Assembly (NCBI GenBank): GCA_009886055.1
Contig: VFJM01000095.1
Coordinates: forward strand, 1-40,204
From: Geobacter sp.
GTDB lineage: Bacteria > Desulfobacterota > Desulfuromonadia > Geobacterales > Pseudopelobacteraceae
Reading direction: 5' to 3'
Length of the DNA stretch: 40,204 bases
Shown here in pieces: positions 1 through 8,463 of the stretch. Under the pieces are notes generated by a model. It was not told the origin of the DNA, made no database searches, and worked only from the letters and a program-made list of their open reading frames with translations. Made by a program: the position numbers and the translations under genes. Numbering within the stretch: the stretch's first letter is position 1; each line of letters begins with the position of its first letter.

Positions 1-1
1 A

Positions 2-88
2 AGCAAATTCTATGATCTAGTTGCAGAGAGGTTGGGACAGAGGATCGAAGTAAGGAAACCTGGACGCCCGAGAAAAACTGTAAAATAA
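2..88 (+). CDS. C-terminal fragment of an unidentified protein (cut by window start)
   Basis: An open frame enters from the left edge and ends at the TAA at 86-88, giving 28 residues. The tail ends in a basic stretch with an AT-hook-like core (KPGRPRK), which suggests nucleic-acid binding. The A/T-rich DNA just after the stop carries a 'ctgtccc' flank of the sort seen beside REP-associated transposases, so a transposase tail is possible, but the fragment is too short to assign. Confidence 0.4.
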   Translation, partial: SKFYDLVAERLGQRIEVRKPGRPRKTVK

Positions 89-121
89 ATCTGTCCCGCA
101 TTTTTCCTCATAAATACAAAA

Positions 122-207
122 CTATCTACATGTATATGGAAGGTAGCTATATACATGTAGATGACGCCATATAGATGTAGATAGTTCCATATACATGTAG
201 ATGGCAA
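122..207. repeat. 20-bp tandem repeat array with one inverted copy
   Basis: Three direct copies with a 20-bp period (about 148-167, 168-187, 188-207) share the core CATATACATGTAGATG. A fourth copy at 122-141 is inverted and pairs with 185-204 over 20 bp with one mismatch. No gene covers it. It could be an iteron-like protein-binding array, a cruciform, or debris of a mobile element. Confidence 0.75.
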
Positions 208-391
208 ATGTCGTCTGATCAATAACGAGTTATACCAAGAATCAAAATAAACCCCTAGAAGTTAAAAAATTAGACAGTTTTTCAGCAAGAGGGAAGCCCC
301 ACCGCACTGCGATAAATAATCCTGTAGCTGCACCTGCGAACATTTGAATCATTACCCCAAACGGGCTGTTCAAAAAGGAGACCATCCAACT

Positions 392-853
392 ATGTGTAAT
401 ATCTCTACCCTTATAACCATCACGCCCTACATCACATTGATTGGAGGAGCGGTTTTTGGTGCTGTCGGGGCTTATCTCGTTGGCACGCGCTTGGCCGAGA
501 GAAAAGAGTTTAAAGATGCTTGTTTTGCCTTTCAAGAGTCGTTCACAATCGAACTTGCTACATTGCAACACCCTGACTCTATCAACCCCATCGACCCCGG
601 CGAGCTTCTCAAAGCCGCTTTTCCTCAACATAGAGCTGCCTTCATCAAATTCTACTGCCGTTTGCCCTCTAAGAAACAAGAAGGTTTCGTACAAGCTTGG
701 TACACCTACTACGCATACGATGACATTCAAAAAGATAATGCAGAATACCTTTGTAAATATTCTCCTGGATGGGGGCAACAACCTGTCCGAGAATGTAGAA
801 CCCTTGCAATAACCAACATCAAAAAACTGCTTGAGTTTGCAGAACATAAGTAA
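392..853 (+). CDS. Small membrane-anchored hypothetical protein, possible integron cassette gene
   Basis: This encodes 153 residues. I chose the ATG at 392 because AAGGAG lies at about 375-380; a start at 344 has no comparable site. Residues about 9-31 are a Gly/Ala/Ile-rich hydrophobic segment, so the protein is probably anchored by its N-terminus with a cytoplasmic soluble domain rich in aromatic residues (QAWYTYYAYDD). I do not recognise the family. The stop lies 22 bp before an attC-like hairpin, the geometry of an integron gene cassette. Base composition is ordinary. An antisense frame overlaps it, but the plus frame has the better ribosome-binding site and a protein-like composition. 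Confidence 0.6.
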   Translation: MCNISTLITITPYITLIGGAVFGAVGAYLVGTRLAERKEFKDACFAFQESFTIELATLQHPDSINPIDPGELLKAAFPQHRAAFIKFYCRLPSKKQEGFVQAWYTYYAYDDIQKDNAEYLCKYSPGWGQQPVRECRTLAITNIKKLLEFAEHK

Positions 854-874
854 TTCCTCAAGCGGAGAAAAAAT

Positions 875-936
875 GTATAACTCCCGGCAGCAGCAGTCTC
901 CGCTTCGCTACGCTGCTGTGCCTACAAACGTTGGAC
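875..936 (+). other. attC-like recombination site (candidate)
   Basis: The right end GTTGGAC (930-936) fits the integron core GTTRRRY exactly. The left end GTATAAC (875-881) fits the complementary RYYYAAC with one mismatch. Between them, GGCAGCAGCAG (886-896) and CTGCTGTGCC (913-922) form an imperfect stem with one extrahelical base, and the intervening sequence holds a smaller hairpin. The 62-bp length is within the attC range. No integrase is visible here, and the site is single, so this is a candidate only. Confidence 0.45.
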
Positions 937-967
937 GGAAAAAGTACCATTAAAGGAGTAAATCCCC

Positions 968-2782
968 ATGAAGCGGTTGATTACAATTACCCTGGTAGCC
1001 TTCCTCATTTTGCCTTTATCTGCCTTCGCAGAGATTCGGACCGTAACCCAAACCGTACAACAGCCGTTCGGTGGTAGCCAGTCCCCTGACGATGCCAGAA
1101 CTGCAGGTATAGCCAGAGCAAAGAGAGAAGCCCTTAAGCAGCTCGGTACCTACATTGAAAGCACGACCGTTGTCAAAAATTTTCAGCTTGACAGCGATGA
1201 GATACTGGCACTGACCGCCGGGGCCACCAAGTCCGAGGTGATCAAACAGAAAAACTACACTGACGGAGATGGGTTTGGCCTAGAAATAACCGTTAAGGTG
1301 GAGCTTGATACTACGGTGCTTGATAATAACCTGAAGAGATTGCTTGAAGACCGAAACCACCTGAAAGACCTGAAGTCCGCTCGCGAACGCGAGAAAAAGC
1401 TACTGGCACGAATTGTGGACTTGGAGAAGGAAAATCAGCAAAAGGTGAAGACTGAGCAACAAGAAGCTAAGTTAAAGGAGAAGTTTCAGGCCGCCAACAA
1501 GGGTCTTAAAGCGTTGGAGTGGTTTTATAAAGCCGATGCCCTGTGGGTCGGGAAGAAATATTCCGACCCGAAGAAAGCGATTGAATACCTCACTCAGGCT
1601 ATCAGCCTTGAGCCGAATGATGGTGATGCATACAATAACCGTGGCGCTGCATATAATGACCTCAAACAGTTTGATCGCGCCATCGCAGACTTTAACCATG
1701 TAATCGGCAGTGATCAGAATTTAGCAGCAGCACATTACAACCGTGGGTGTTCATATTTAGGTCTCAAACAGTTTGAACGCGCCATAGCAGACTTTGATAA
1801 GACAATTCGGCTTGAACCTACTTATGCATTGGCATACAGCATCCGGGGGAATGTCTATGCCGGTCTCAAACAGGTTAATCGCGCTATGGAAGATCATAAC
1901 CAAGCTATCCGAATTGATCCGAATGATGCAACGTTATACATTAACCGAGGAATAGCATACGTCGATCTCAAACAGTTTGATCGCGCCATAAAGGACTATA
2001 ACCGGGCAATCCAACTTGATCCAAATGATGCATTGGCTTACTACAACCGTGGGTGTGCATATACTGAGCTCAAACAGTCTGATCGTGCCATCTCAGACTT
2101 TGACCAGGCGATCCGCCTTGAGCCGGATGGTGCGAATGCATACAGCAATCGGGGATTAGCATATGCCGAGCTTCAGCAGTTTGACCGCGCCATAGCAGAC
2201 TTTGACCAGTCAATCCGTCTTGATCCCAATGATGCAAAGACATATGGCAACCGTGGAGGTGCCTATGCTGAACTCCAGCAATTTGTTCGTGCCATAGCAG
2301 ATTTTGACCAGACTATTCACCTTGATCCAAATTTAGCATTGGCATACTACCACCGGGGGAATGCATATACCGAGCTCAAACAGTTTGATCGTGCCATCTC
2401 GGACTATGACCAGGCGATCCGCCTTGATCCGAATGATTCAGCGACATTCATAAGCCGGGGAAACGCCCATTCAGCAGTCAAGCGGTTTGATCGTGCCATC
2501 ACAGACTATGGTCATGCGATCAAACTTAACCCAAATGATGCAATGGCATACTACAACCGTGGGCTTAAATATTACGCTCTTAAACAGTTTGATCGTGCTA
2601 TAGCAGACCATGACCAAGCAATACGTCTTGATCCGGATTACGCTATGGCCTACAACGACCGAGGGATTGCCTATCTCATGTTAAAAAAAGCTCAAATGGG
2701 TTGTGCCGATCTGGAAAAAGCCTGCTCATTGGGAGTATGCAACAACTACGACATTGCGCGGCGAAAAAATACTTGCAGGTAG
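968..2782 (+). CDS. Exported tetratricopeptide-repeat protein
   Basis: This encodes 604 residues starting at an ATG preceded by AAAGGAG. It has a clear Sec signal peptide (residues 1-21, ending SAFA). A conserved-looking N-terminal domain of about 100 residues follows, then a charged coiled-coil segment (about 130-175), then a run of TPR units from about residue 176 to the end. I count 11 clear 34-residue repeats of the NRGxAYxxLKQFDRAI type plus a degenerate first unit. TPR arrays form a superhelical scaffold for protein-protein contacts, so this is probably a periplasmic adaptor; its partner is unknown. The repeats are also similar at the DNA level with a 102-bp period. Two cysteines near the C-terminus (LGVC, NTC) could form a disulphide. 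It appears to be monocistronic. Confidence 0.85.
   Translation: MKRLITITLVAFLILPLSAFAEIRTVTQTVQQPFGGSQSPDDARTAGIARAKREALKQLGTYIESTTVVKNFQLDSDEILALTAGATKSEVIKQKNYTDGDGFGLEITVKVELDTTVLDNNLKRLLEDRNHLKDLKSAREREKKLLARIVDLEKENQQKVKTEQQEAKLKEKFQAANKGLKALEWFYKADALWVGKKYSDPKKAIEYLTQAISLEPNDGDAYNNRGAAYNDLKQFDRAIADFNHVIGSDQNLAAAHYNRGCSYLGLKQFERAIADFDKTIRLEPTYALAYSIRGNVYAGLKQVNRAMEDHNQAIRIDPNDATLYINRGIAYVDLKQFDRAIKDYNRAIQLDPNDALAYYNRGCAYTELKQSDRAISDFDQAIRLEPDGANAYSNRGLAYAELQQFDRAIADFDQSIRLDPNDAKTYGNRGGAYAELQQFVRAIADFDQTIHLDPNLALAYYHRGNAYTELKQFDRAISDYDQAIRLDPNDSATFISRGNAHSAVKRFDRAITDYGHAIKLNPNDAMAYYNRGLKYYALKQFDRAIADHDQAIRLDPDYAMAYNDRGIAYLMLKKAQMGCADLEKACSLGVCNNYDIARRKNTCR
1620..2690 (+). repeat. 102-bp tandem repeats encoding TPR units
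   Basis: Blocks such as the codons for LKQFDRAI recur every 102 bp with high nucleotide similarity. This suggests recent unit duplication or gene conversion, so copy number may vary between strains. Confidence 0.75.
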
Positions 2783-3007
2783 TCAGATGCATGTGAACCA
2801 AGATCAACAAATTGGAACCAAACGTGAAATATGCCGAATATCGTTGGGCTAAGCAAAGGACAAAAGGATCGTACCGACGAGGAAAAATTGAATGTTAGAT
2901 CTAAAAAATGACAGAAAATGGCACCCAATAGATGCCAAGTTGTAGATCTATTTCTCATTTGCGGAATTTGAAAGTTCGGCAATTGCAACGCATATTGAGG
3001 GGACCCG

Positions 3008-3724
3008 ATGAGCAAGCCAGATAAAGAACTGCCCGAGCACCTGAAGAAATCCCTTCGGACTCTGATGTTGACCCAAATGAGCAATGATACCCTCGACCGT
3101 TATGAAATTGAACTGTTTGATTGGTACATTAAGGAAACTGAAACAGTTTTGAATAAGATGTTGTCGAGCGAGCGCGCTTACATTCAGGAGCAAGTTGCAA
3201 CTGGAGTTCCTGAAATCAATGACAGCGGCATTATCGCTGTGGAGTACTACATCAAGAGGATTCGCTATTCCCACGTTATATACTTGGCTTCCCTCCTTGA
3301 AAGCTGTCTCGAACGAGCCTGCTCAAAACTCATTATTGCAGTGGGGCATGAGATCGTTCCATTTGGTCCTACCGAGTTGAAAGGCGACCAATGGTCCAGA
3401 AAATTTAAATTTCTCGAACGCTATGGTGACTTCCAAATTCCGAAGGATCTTTGGGCCGAGCCCAAAATGCTCATCTCAGTTCGCAACTATCTCGTACACG
3501 AGAACGGAAACGCTGCCAACGTGCCAGATGACAAACGGAATGAGATGAAGAAATACCCTGGGCTCGATATAGAGGGAACTGAGTTCAATATCGAAGAAGC
3601 CTTCGTCCGTCTCGCCTCTCAGGCGGTGAGATCATTTGTACAGTCCATTGAAGAACGAATTGAAGAAGTGATTCGAAAAGCGAAGCAGAATAATGAGAGT
3701 GCCTCTGGAGGGGGCAACCCTTGA
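3008..3724 (+). CDS. HEPN-like protein (putative RNase or RNA-binding)
   Basis: This encodes 238 residues, mostly helical, starting at the ATG at 3008 after GAGGGG. Residues 159-164 (RNYLVH) fit the Rx4-6H signature of HEPN domains, and this motif lies in a helix after a longer helical region, as in that fold. HEPN proteins are often metal-independent RNases in toxin-antitoxin or phage-defence settings, but some are only RNA-binding, so activity is inferred. No antitoxin-like partner is visible next to it. The last residues (SGGGNP) and the stop codon are encoded within a degenerate copy of the terminal repeat of the adjacent REP-associated transposase element, so the native C-terminus was probably replaced when that element inserted. 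Confidence 0.6.
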   Translation: MSKPDKELPEHLKKSLRTLMLTQMSNDTLDRYEIELFDWYIKETETVLNKMLSSERAYIQEQVATGVPEINDSGIIAVEYYIKRIRYSHVIYLASLLESCLERACSKLIIAVGHEIVPFGPTELKGDQWSRKFKFLERYGDFQIPKDLWAEPKMLISVRNYLVHENGNAANVPDDKRNEMKKYPGLDIEGTEFNIEEAFVRLASQAVRSFVQSIEERIEEVIRKAKQNNESASGGGNP

Positions 3725-3737
3725 CATGAGACAAATG
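3711..3737 (+). repeat. Degenerate third copy of the transposase terminal repeat
   Basis: This segment matches the repeat starting at 3748 with a one-base indel and a few substitutions (shared core CCCTTGACAYGAGACA). It overlaps the last codons of the HEPN-like gene. The two copies lie head to tail about 37 bp apart, a common arrangement around REP-type elements. Confidence 0.7.
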
Positions 3738-3746
3738 GAAGCTAAT

Positions 3747-4788
3747 AGGGGTCAGCCCTTGACACGAGACATTTGTTGCTGTATTTTCCTCTGAAACATT
3801 CGGAGGGAAGCACTGTGGCGAGACCGTTACGGATAGAATACGAAGGCGCTTTATACCATGTAACAGCGCGTGGTAATGAGCGGGGGAAAATATTTTTTAC
3901 TAAAATGGACTACCGGAAGTTTAAGGAATATCTTGCCGACGCCCAGACAAAGTACGGATTTGTTATCCATTGCTATGTCCTTATGACCACCCATTATCAT
4001 ATCCTTATTGAAACACCCGATAAAAACCTGAGTAAAATCATGCATCACCTGAATAGCTCATATACGACCTATATCAACATCAAGAGAAAACGAAGTGGGC
4101 ACTTGTTCCAAGGCCGATATAAGGCCATTCTCGTTGACAGAGATAGCTATCTGCTGGAATTGAGCAGGTACATGCACCTAAATCCTGTACGGGCAAAAAT
4201 GGTCGAACGACCGGAAGCATATCCATACAGCAGTTATGACGCGTATATCTCCGGCAATGACGAACTTGTCACGGTTATACCTGTTTTATCAATACTCTCT
4301 CCAAATGTTGTCGCAGCAAGACAAAAATACAGGTCATTCGTGGAAAGTGCATTAAATGTGGAGATGGAAAGTCCGCTTAAAAGCGTTTACGGCGGCATGA
4401 TCCTTGGAAGTTCGTCATTCATCAAAGACACCCTGGCACAGATTGAAGACGAAATGCTGAACAGAGAGGAAACCTCTCACAGAAAAGCGTTGCAGGCTTC
4501 CCAAGGTGGTGACGACATTATATCGATTGTTTGCGAAAGGCATGAAGTGACACTGGTGGATCTTTTGAGCACAGATCGAAATGATCTCCGGAAAATGTGC
4601 ATTTATTTAATGAAGAGATTCGCTGCGTTGACCAATCGACGGATAGGTGAACTGCTTGGCGGGATGAGCGGTTTTGCAGTTGCTAAAGCATATCAGCGGA
4701 TTGTGATGGATTTGAAAACCGATATTTCACTGAGGGAGGAAATGAGGTGGTTTGAAAATAAAATGTCTCGTGTCAAGGGCTGACCCCT
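3747..4788 (+). mobile_element. REP-associated transposase element bounded by perfect 28-bp inverted repeats
   Basis: Positions 3747-3774 and 4761-4788 are exact reverse complements (28/28; core CAGCCCTTGACACGAGAC). They enclose the transposase gene, and the right repeat contains that gene's last codons and stop. The perfect ends suggest a recent insertion or a still functional unit. Confidence 0.85.
3815..4783 (+). CDS. REP-associated tyrosine transposase with DnaA-like C-terminal domain
   Basis: This encodes 322 residues from the GTG at 3815, which follows CGGAGGG; upstream TTG codons in frame have no such site. The N-terminal half is a Y1/HUH transposase of the TnpA-REP type: the start RPLRIEYEGALYHVTARGN, the metal-binding THYHIL (HxH), and the block LSRYMHLNPVRA are all present. 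HUH enzymes cut single-stranded DNA through a tyrosine and act on hairpin repeats such as those flanking the gene. The last about 90 residues (LMKRFAALTNRRIGELLGG) resemble DnaA domain IV, a helix-turn-helix DNA-binding domain, which probably recognises the repeat. The stop is embedded in the right inverted repeat. Confidence 0.9.
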   Translation: MARPLRIEYEGALYHVTARGNERGKIFFTKMDYRKFKEYLADAQTKYGFVIHCYVLMTTHYHILIETPDKNLSKIMHHLNSSYTTYINIKRKRSGHLFQGRYKAILVDRDSYLLELSRYMHLNPVRAKMVERPEAYPYSSYDAYISGNDELVTVIPVLSILSPNVVAARQKYRSFVESALNVEMESPLKSVYGGMILGSSSFIKDTLAQIEDEMLNREETSHRKALQASQGGDDIISIVCERHEVTLVDLLSTDRNDLRKMCIYLMKRFAALTNRRIGELLGGMSGFAVAKAYQRIVMDLKTDISLREEMRWFENKMSRVKG

Positions 4789-5181
4789 TATGTTTCTTCT
4801 TATGTTTCTTTTCTTATGTTTCTTATGTTTCCCCCTACCCCATAACAACGTCCCCCTACCCCTACTAAGTCCCCAAGTCCTCCTTTCCATTATTCAGTCT
4901 TAACCCCTCTTTTAGTGAGAAGAAGGGGCTTTTAAGCGTAGGCAGGGAGTTGGACCGGCCCGGGAAGCCGCCCGGTAACCTTTACTCCATTACTCACGTT
5001 TCATAATTCCTCTCAAATTGCAGTTCAAGCAGTTGACCTTTTCCGATCCAGTGGTACGGTTTTATTAAAGACTAGACAGTCCTTTGCTTGACCAAGGTCG
5101 CCAAGGCAGAGGAACACTCGGGCCAGGTGCTGGAGTACCGGCAAACGAACTGAAAAACAAATAAAATTAAAGGAGAATGTC
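4784..5181. other. Gene-free stretch between the transposase and the YceI gene
   Basis: The left part (4786-4832) has four TTATGTTTC units in tandem, followed by C-rich tracts. A hairpin with CCCCTCTT and AAGAAGGGG arms near 4905-4931, followed by CTTTT, may be a terminator. No coding frame is convincing. The rest is the leader of the YceI gene. Confidence 0.5.
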
Positions 5182-5796
5182 ATGAAAAGGTTTATTTCAC
5201 TCATTACTGTATTGCTGCTGACGATCCCGCTTTCGGCAATCGCCTCCACCTGGATGGTTGATCCGGTACACACAACCATGCAGTTCAAGGTCAGGCATCT
5301 CATGATCAGCAATGTGAAAGGGAACTTCGATAAGTTCAGCGGCAAACTCAATATGGACGACAGGGATATCACCAAATCAAAGGTCGATATTACGATCGAT
5401 ACCGCCTCGGTGAATACAAATATCAAGATGCGTGACGATGACTTGCGCAGCGCTAACTTTTTTGAAGTTGCCAAGTATCCCGTAATGACCTTCAGCTCCA
5501 CCAAGATTGAAAAGGTCGGCAAAGACAGACTGAAAATTACCGGCAACCTCACTATAAAGGGCTACACCCGGGCGGTTGTTCTGGATGTGGAGGACGGTTT
5601 GACCCCGGAGATCAAGGATCCGTCGGGTAAAATGCGACGCGGCGCGTCAGCAACTACAAACATCAACCGTAAGGATTTCGGGCTTATCTGGAACAAGACC
5701 ATGGACAACGGCGGCATGGTTGTTGGTGAAGATGTAGTGATCCAGATCGAGGTGGAGTTCGTCAACGAGCCGGAGATTGGGGTTGGGCCAAGCTAA
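5182..5796 (+). CDS. YceI-family periplasmic lipid-binding protein
   Basis: This encodes 204 residues after a strong AAAGGAG site. Residues 1-22 form a Sec signal peptide (ending SAIAS). The mature part has the YceI pattern: an early WMVDPVHTTMQFKVRHLMI, then KGNFDKFSGKL, and the later INRKDFGLIWNKTMDNGGMV. YceI proteins fold as a lipocalin-like barrel and bind polyisoprenoids such as quinone precursors in the periplasm. Length is close to the family norm of about 190-200 residues. It stands alone between the transposon and the hydrogenase operon's terminator. Confidence 0.9.
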   Translation: MKRFISLITVLLLTIPLSAIASTWMVDPVHTTMQFKVRHLMISNVKGNFDKFSGKLNMDDRDITKSKVDITIDTASVNTNIKMRDDDLRSANFFEVAKYPVMTFSSTKIEKVGKDRLKITGNLTIKGYTRAVVLDVEDGLTPEIKDPSGKMRRGASATTNINRKDFGLIWNKTMDNGGMVVGEDVVIQIEVEFVNEPEIGVGPS

Positions 5797-5897
5797 CAGG
5801 CCGTAATAATGAAGCAAGGGCTTCAGAGAGGTCTACAGAACATAGATAATTCCCTTGACAAAACTTATCATGGATGTCCCTAGTTTTCCGCTGATGA

Positions 5898-5927
5898 CAA
5901 AAAAAACGGGGTGGTTGCCCACCCCGT
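5898..5927 (-). terminator. Rho-independent terminator of the hydrogenase operon
   Basis: A perfect 9-bp stem, ACGGGGTGG (5906-5914) with CCACCCCGT (5919-5927), and a 4-nt loop is followed on the minus strand by a run of about eight U. It lies 24 bp beyond the stop codon of the cytochrome b gene. Confidence 0.9.
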
Positions 5928-5950
5928 CATGACGCCTCTGTTTAATCCGG

Positions 5951-6673
5951 TTATTTCTTGATCTTGATGAAACAGCCGTTTTCGTCACACTCTTTCCCCT
6001 CTGAGAAGACGTGTACCTTGGTGGTATATTTGTAACCGCTGAAAATACTGGTTATCTCGCCCCCCTTTTCCTTTACGTCCAAAAGCCAGACGCTATAGAT
6101 ATGGTTGATGACAAAGCAGATTATCAGCCACATTCCGATATGGTGATACAGGCGCATTGTCTGGCTGGACAGCAGCAGGTACACCGGTTTCAGCGTGGCA
6201 AACATGGTACCGCCCGGAGCATGTTCGGCATACAGCGCAAACCCGCTTACAAACATCCCGGCGAAGAGAAGGAAGAGTCCAACGTACGCCGTTACCGCAA
6301 GCGGGTTATGCCCGACTGCATCCGGCGTCTTGCGATCGATGAAAAAATAAAATTTCAGCATCACCAGGATCTCCTTCCTTCCCTCCCTGGTGAGGAAGGG
6401 GAAGTATTCACGCCACCCCGAGAAGCAGTGATCGTTGAGAGACCAGAGCAGGCGTGAGATGACGCTGATGAGAAGGGCATAGCCGGCCACAAAGTGAATG
6501 AAGCGGACCCACCCCATCACAAAGGAGTGTGGTGAGTTCCCGGCAATAACCGGATACCCGATCAGAAAACCGGTAATTGACAGAAGAAGGATGGACAATG
6601 CATTGACCCAGTGGCAGATGCGGACCGGCAGTTGCCATACGTAATATCTTTTAAATACTAATGGTTCGCTCAT
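5951..6673 (-). CDS. [NiFe] hydrogenase cytochrome b subunit (HyaC/HupC/CybH type)
   Basis: This encodes 240 residues and is the membrane anchor that passes electrons from the hydrogenase small subunit to the quinone pool through two b haems. Four membrane helices are visible. Histidines typical of the family sit in RICHWVNALS (helix 1), FIHFVAGYAL (helix 2) and LYHHIGMW with INHIYSVW (helix 4). Length matches the family (about 220-240). It is the last gene of the operon, 89 bp after the large-subunit gene, and is followed directly by a terminator. The C-terminal tail has two Cys residues (CDENGC) beyond the last helix. Confidence 0.92.
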   Translation of the reverse strand: MSEPLVFKRYYVWQLPVRICHWVNALSILLLSITGFLIGYPVIAGNSPHSFVMGWVRFIHFVAGYALLISVISRLLWSLNDHCFSGWREYFPFLTREGRKEILVMLKFYFFIDRKTPDAVGHNPLAVTAYVGLFLLFAGMFVSGFALYAEHAPGGTMFATLKPVYLLLSSQTMRLYHHIGMWLIICFVINHIYSVWLLDVKEKGGEITSIFSGYKYTTKVHVFSEGKECDENGCFIKIKK

Positions 6674-6762
6674 AGACGCTCCCTTTTAGTAAGTTAAAAA
6701 TGATTTTCTGAGACTTTTTCAGAAAATTATTTTGTTAACGCACTTATCCTGCTTGTCAGGGC

Positions 6763-8460
6763 CTAGGACACCTTGACCTTGATCATTTCGTTGCCGTTTG
6801 CATCCAGAACATGGACCGCGCAGGCAAGACATGGGTCAAAGGAGTGGATGGTGCGCAGAATCTCCAAAGGTTTGTTGGGATCGGCAATCGGAGTCCCGAC
6901 CAGAGCGGCCTCGTATGGTCCACGCTGCCCCTTGGCATCACGGGGCGAGGCGTTCCAGGTTGAAGGAACGACCGCCTGATAGTTGAAGATTTTCTGGTCC
7001 TTGATCTTGATCCAGTGGCCGAGTGCTCCGCGCGGAGCCTCGTGCATGCCATAACCGCTGGCCTCTGCAGGCCATGAGGATGGATCCCACTTCTCATTGG
7101 CATGGATACGGTAGTCACCCTTGGAGATATTGTTGATCAGCTCATCCAGGAATTTGGGTGTCTGCTGAGCGTTCAGCAGACAATCGATGCCACGTGCGGC
7201 GGTGCGCCCCAGTGTCGAGAAGAGCGCTGCGGCTCCGACGCCAAGCTTGCCTAGCACCAGATCCACAACCGCCTTGGTTTCCTTGTGTCCGGATGCGTAG
7301 GCAACCAGCACACGGGCCAGAGGGCCGACTTCCATCGCCTTTTCATCGTAGCGTGGCGACTTGACGAATGAATATTTTCCGTTGGTGTCAAGGTTTTCGT
7401 ACGGCGGTTTGGGGCCGGTATAGCGCACTTCAGTCTCCCCATCATACGGGTGCAGCCCTTTACCTGCTCCGACAGAATTTTCAAACCAAGAGTGATCGAC
7501 ATATTCCGCAATCTTCCCCTGATCGACTTTAAGAACTTTGGACAGATCCTTGTTCAGGATAGCGCCGGACGGGAACCACATATTGCCGGCGGCATCAGGG
7601 AACTCCCCATAACACATGTAGTTGCCGACACCGCCGCCGATGGCGGCCCAATCCTTGTAGAAGGAGGCGACAGCCAACAGGTCGGGGATATAGACTTTTT
7701 CGACAAAATCCTGGGCCTTCTTCAGCAGGCGCTTGATCTCGATCAGCTTGTCGGCGTTGAGGGCATTCTGGGAATCTGGATCGATCGGGATCGACATCCC
7801 CCCCACCAGGAAGGTCTGCGGATGCGGGTTCTTGCTCCCCAGGATGGCGTGGATCTTGATGACATCCTTTTGCCACTCCAGCGCTTCCAGATAATGAGCG
7901 GTCGCCATCAGGTTGGCCTCGGGAGGAAGCTTGTAAGCCGGATGTCCCCAGTAGGCATTAGCAAAGGGACCGAGGCGCCCGGAGGCGACAAATGCCTTGA
8001 CCTTGTCCTGGACGGCTTTGAAATAAGTGGCCGAGTTATTGGGCCATTCCGAGATCGATGCGGCCAGGGCGGCAGTCTTGACCGGGTCGGCCTTGAGACC
8101 GGAGGTGATGTCCACCCAGTCCAGGGCGTGCAGGTGGTAGAAGTGAATGACGTGGTCCTGAACGTTCTGGGTGCCGATGATGATATTGCGGATCAGTTCG
8201 GCGTTGGGCGGAATCTTGATCTTGAGAGCGTTCTCAACGGCACGGATGGAAGCGATCGAGTGAACGGTAGTACAGACACCGCAGAACCGCTGGGTCCAGA
8301 ACCAGGCATCACGAGGATCACGCCCCTTGAGGATTTTTTCGATACCGCGAAACATGGTAGCGGAACTCCAGGCGTCAATGATCTTGCCACCAGTCACCTC
8401 GGCCTCGATGCGAAGATGCCCTTCAATCCTGGTAATCGGGTCGACAACTATCTTGGCCAT
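6763..8460 (-). CDS. [NiFe] hydrogenase large subunit (group 1, membrane-bound uptake type)
   Basis: This encodes 565 residues that hold the Ni-Fe active site for H2 oxidation. The N-terminal motif RFCGVCTTVH gives Cys60 and Cys63, and the C-terminal DPCLACAVH gives Cys544 and Cys547. These are the four active-site ligands. After the final His a 15-residue tail (VLDANGNEMIKVKVS) remains, the kind removed by a maturation endopeptidase after nickel insertion. It lies 3 bp after the small-subunit gene, so the two are translated together. No protease or hyp accessory gene is in this operon. A long open frame on the opposite strand is only a shadow. Confidence 0.96.
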   Translation of the reverse strand: MAKIVVDPITRIEGHLRIEAEVTGGKIIDAWSSATMFRGIEKILKGRDPRDAWFWTQRFCGVCTTVHSIASIRAVENALKIKIPPNAELIRNIIIGTQNVQDHVIHFYHLHALDWVDITSGLKADPVKTAALAASISEWPNNSATYFKAVQDKVKAFVASGRLGPFANAYWGHPAYKLPPEANLMATAHYLEALEWQKDVIKIHAILGSKNPHPQTFLVGGMSIPIDPDSQNALNADKLIEIKRLLKKAQDFVEKVYIPDLLAVASFYKDWAAIGGGVGNYMCYGEFPDAAGNMWFPSGAILNKDLSKVLKVDQGKIAEYVDHSWFENSVGAGKGLHPYDGETEVRYTGPKPPYENLDTNGKYSFVKSPRYDEKAMEVGPLARVLVAYASGHKETKAVVDLVLGKLGVGAAALFSTLGRTAARGIDCLLNAQQTPKFLDELINNISKGDYRIHANEKWDPSSWPAEASGYGMHEAPRGALGHWIKIKDQKIFNYQAVVPSTWNASPRDAKGQRGPYEAALVGTPIADPNKPLEILRTIHSFDPCLACAVHVLDANGNEMIKVKVS

Positions 8461-8463
8461 ATC

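Noticed and set aside
242-847. Minus-strand frame opposite the small membrane protein gene
   Set aside because: The upstream part is not protein-like. A short hydrophobic 47-residue frame at 245-388 is imaginable but lacks a ribosome-binding site.
1620-2690. CRISPR-like regular repeats
   Set aside because: The 102-bp period is in frame and encodes TPR units; there are no spacers or cas genes.
2913-2937. Possible sigma-54 promoter (TGGCAC ... TGCC) before the HEPN-like gene
   Set aside because: The GG-to-GC spacing is 12 bases, not 10.
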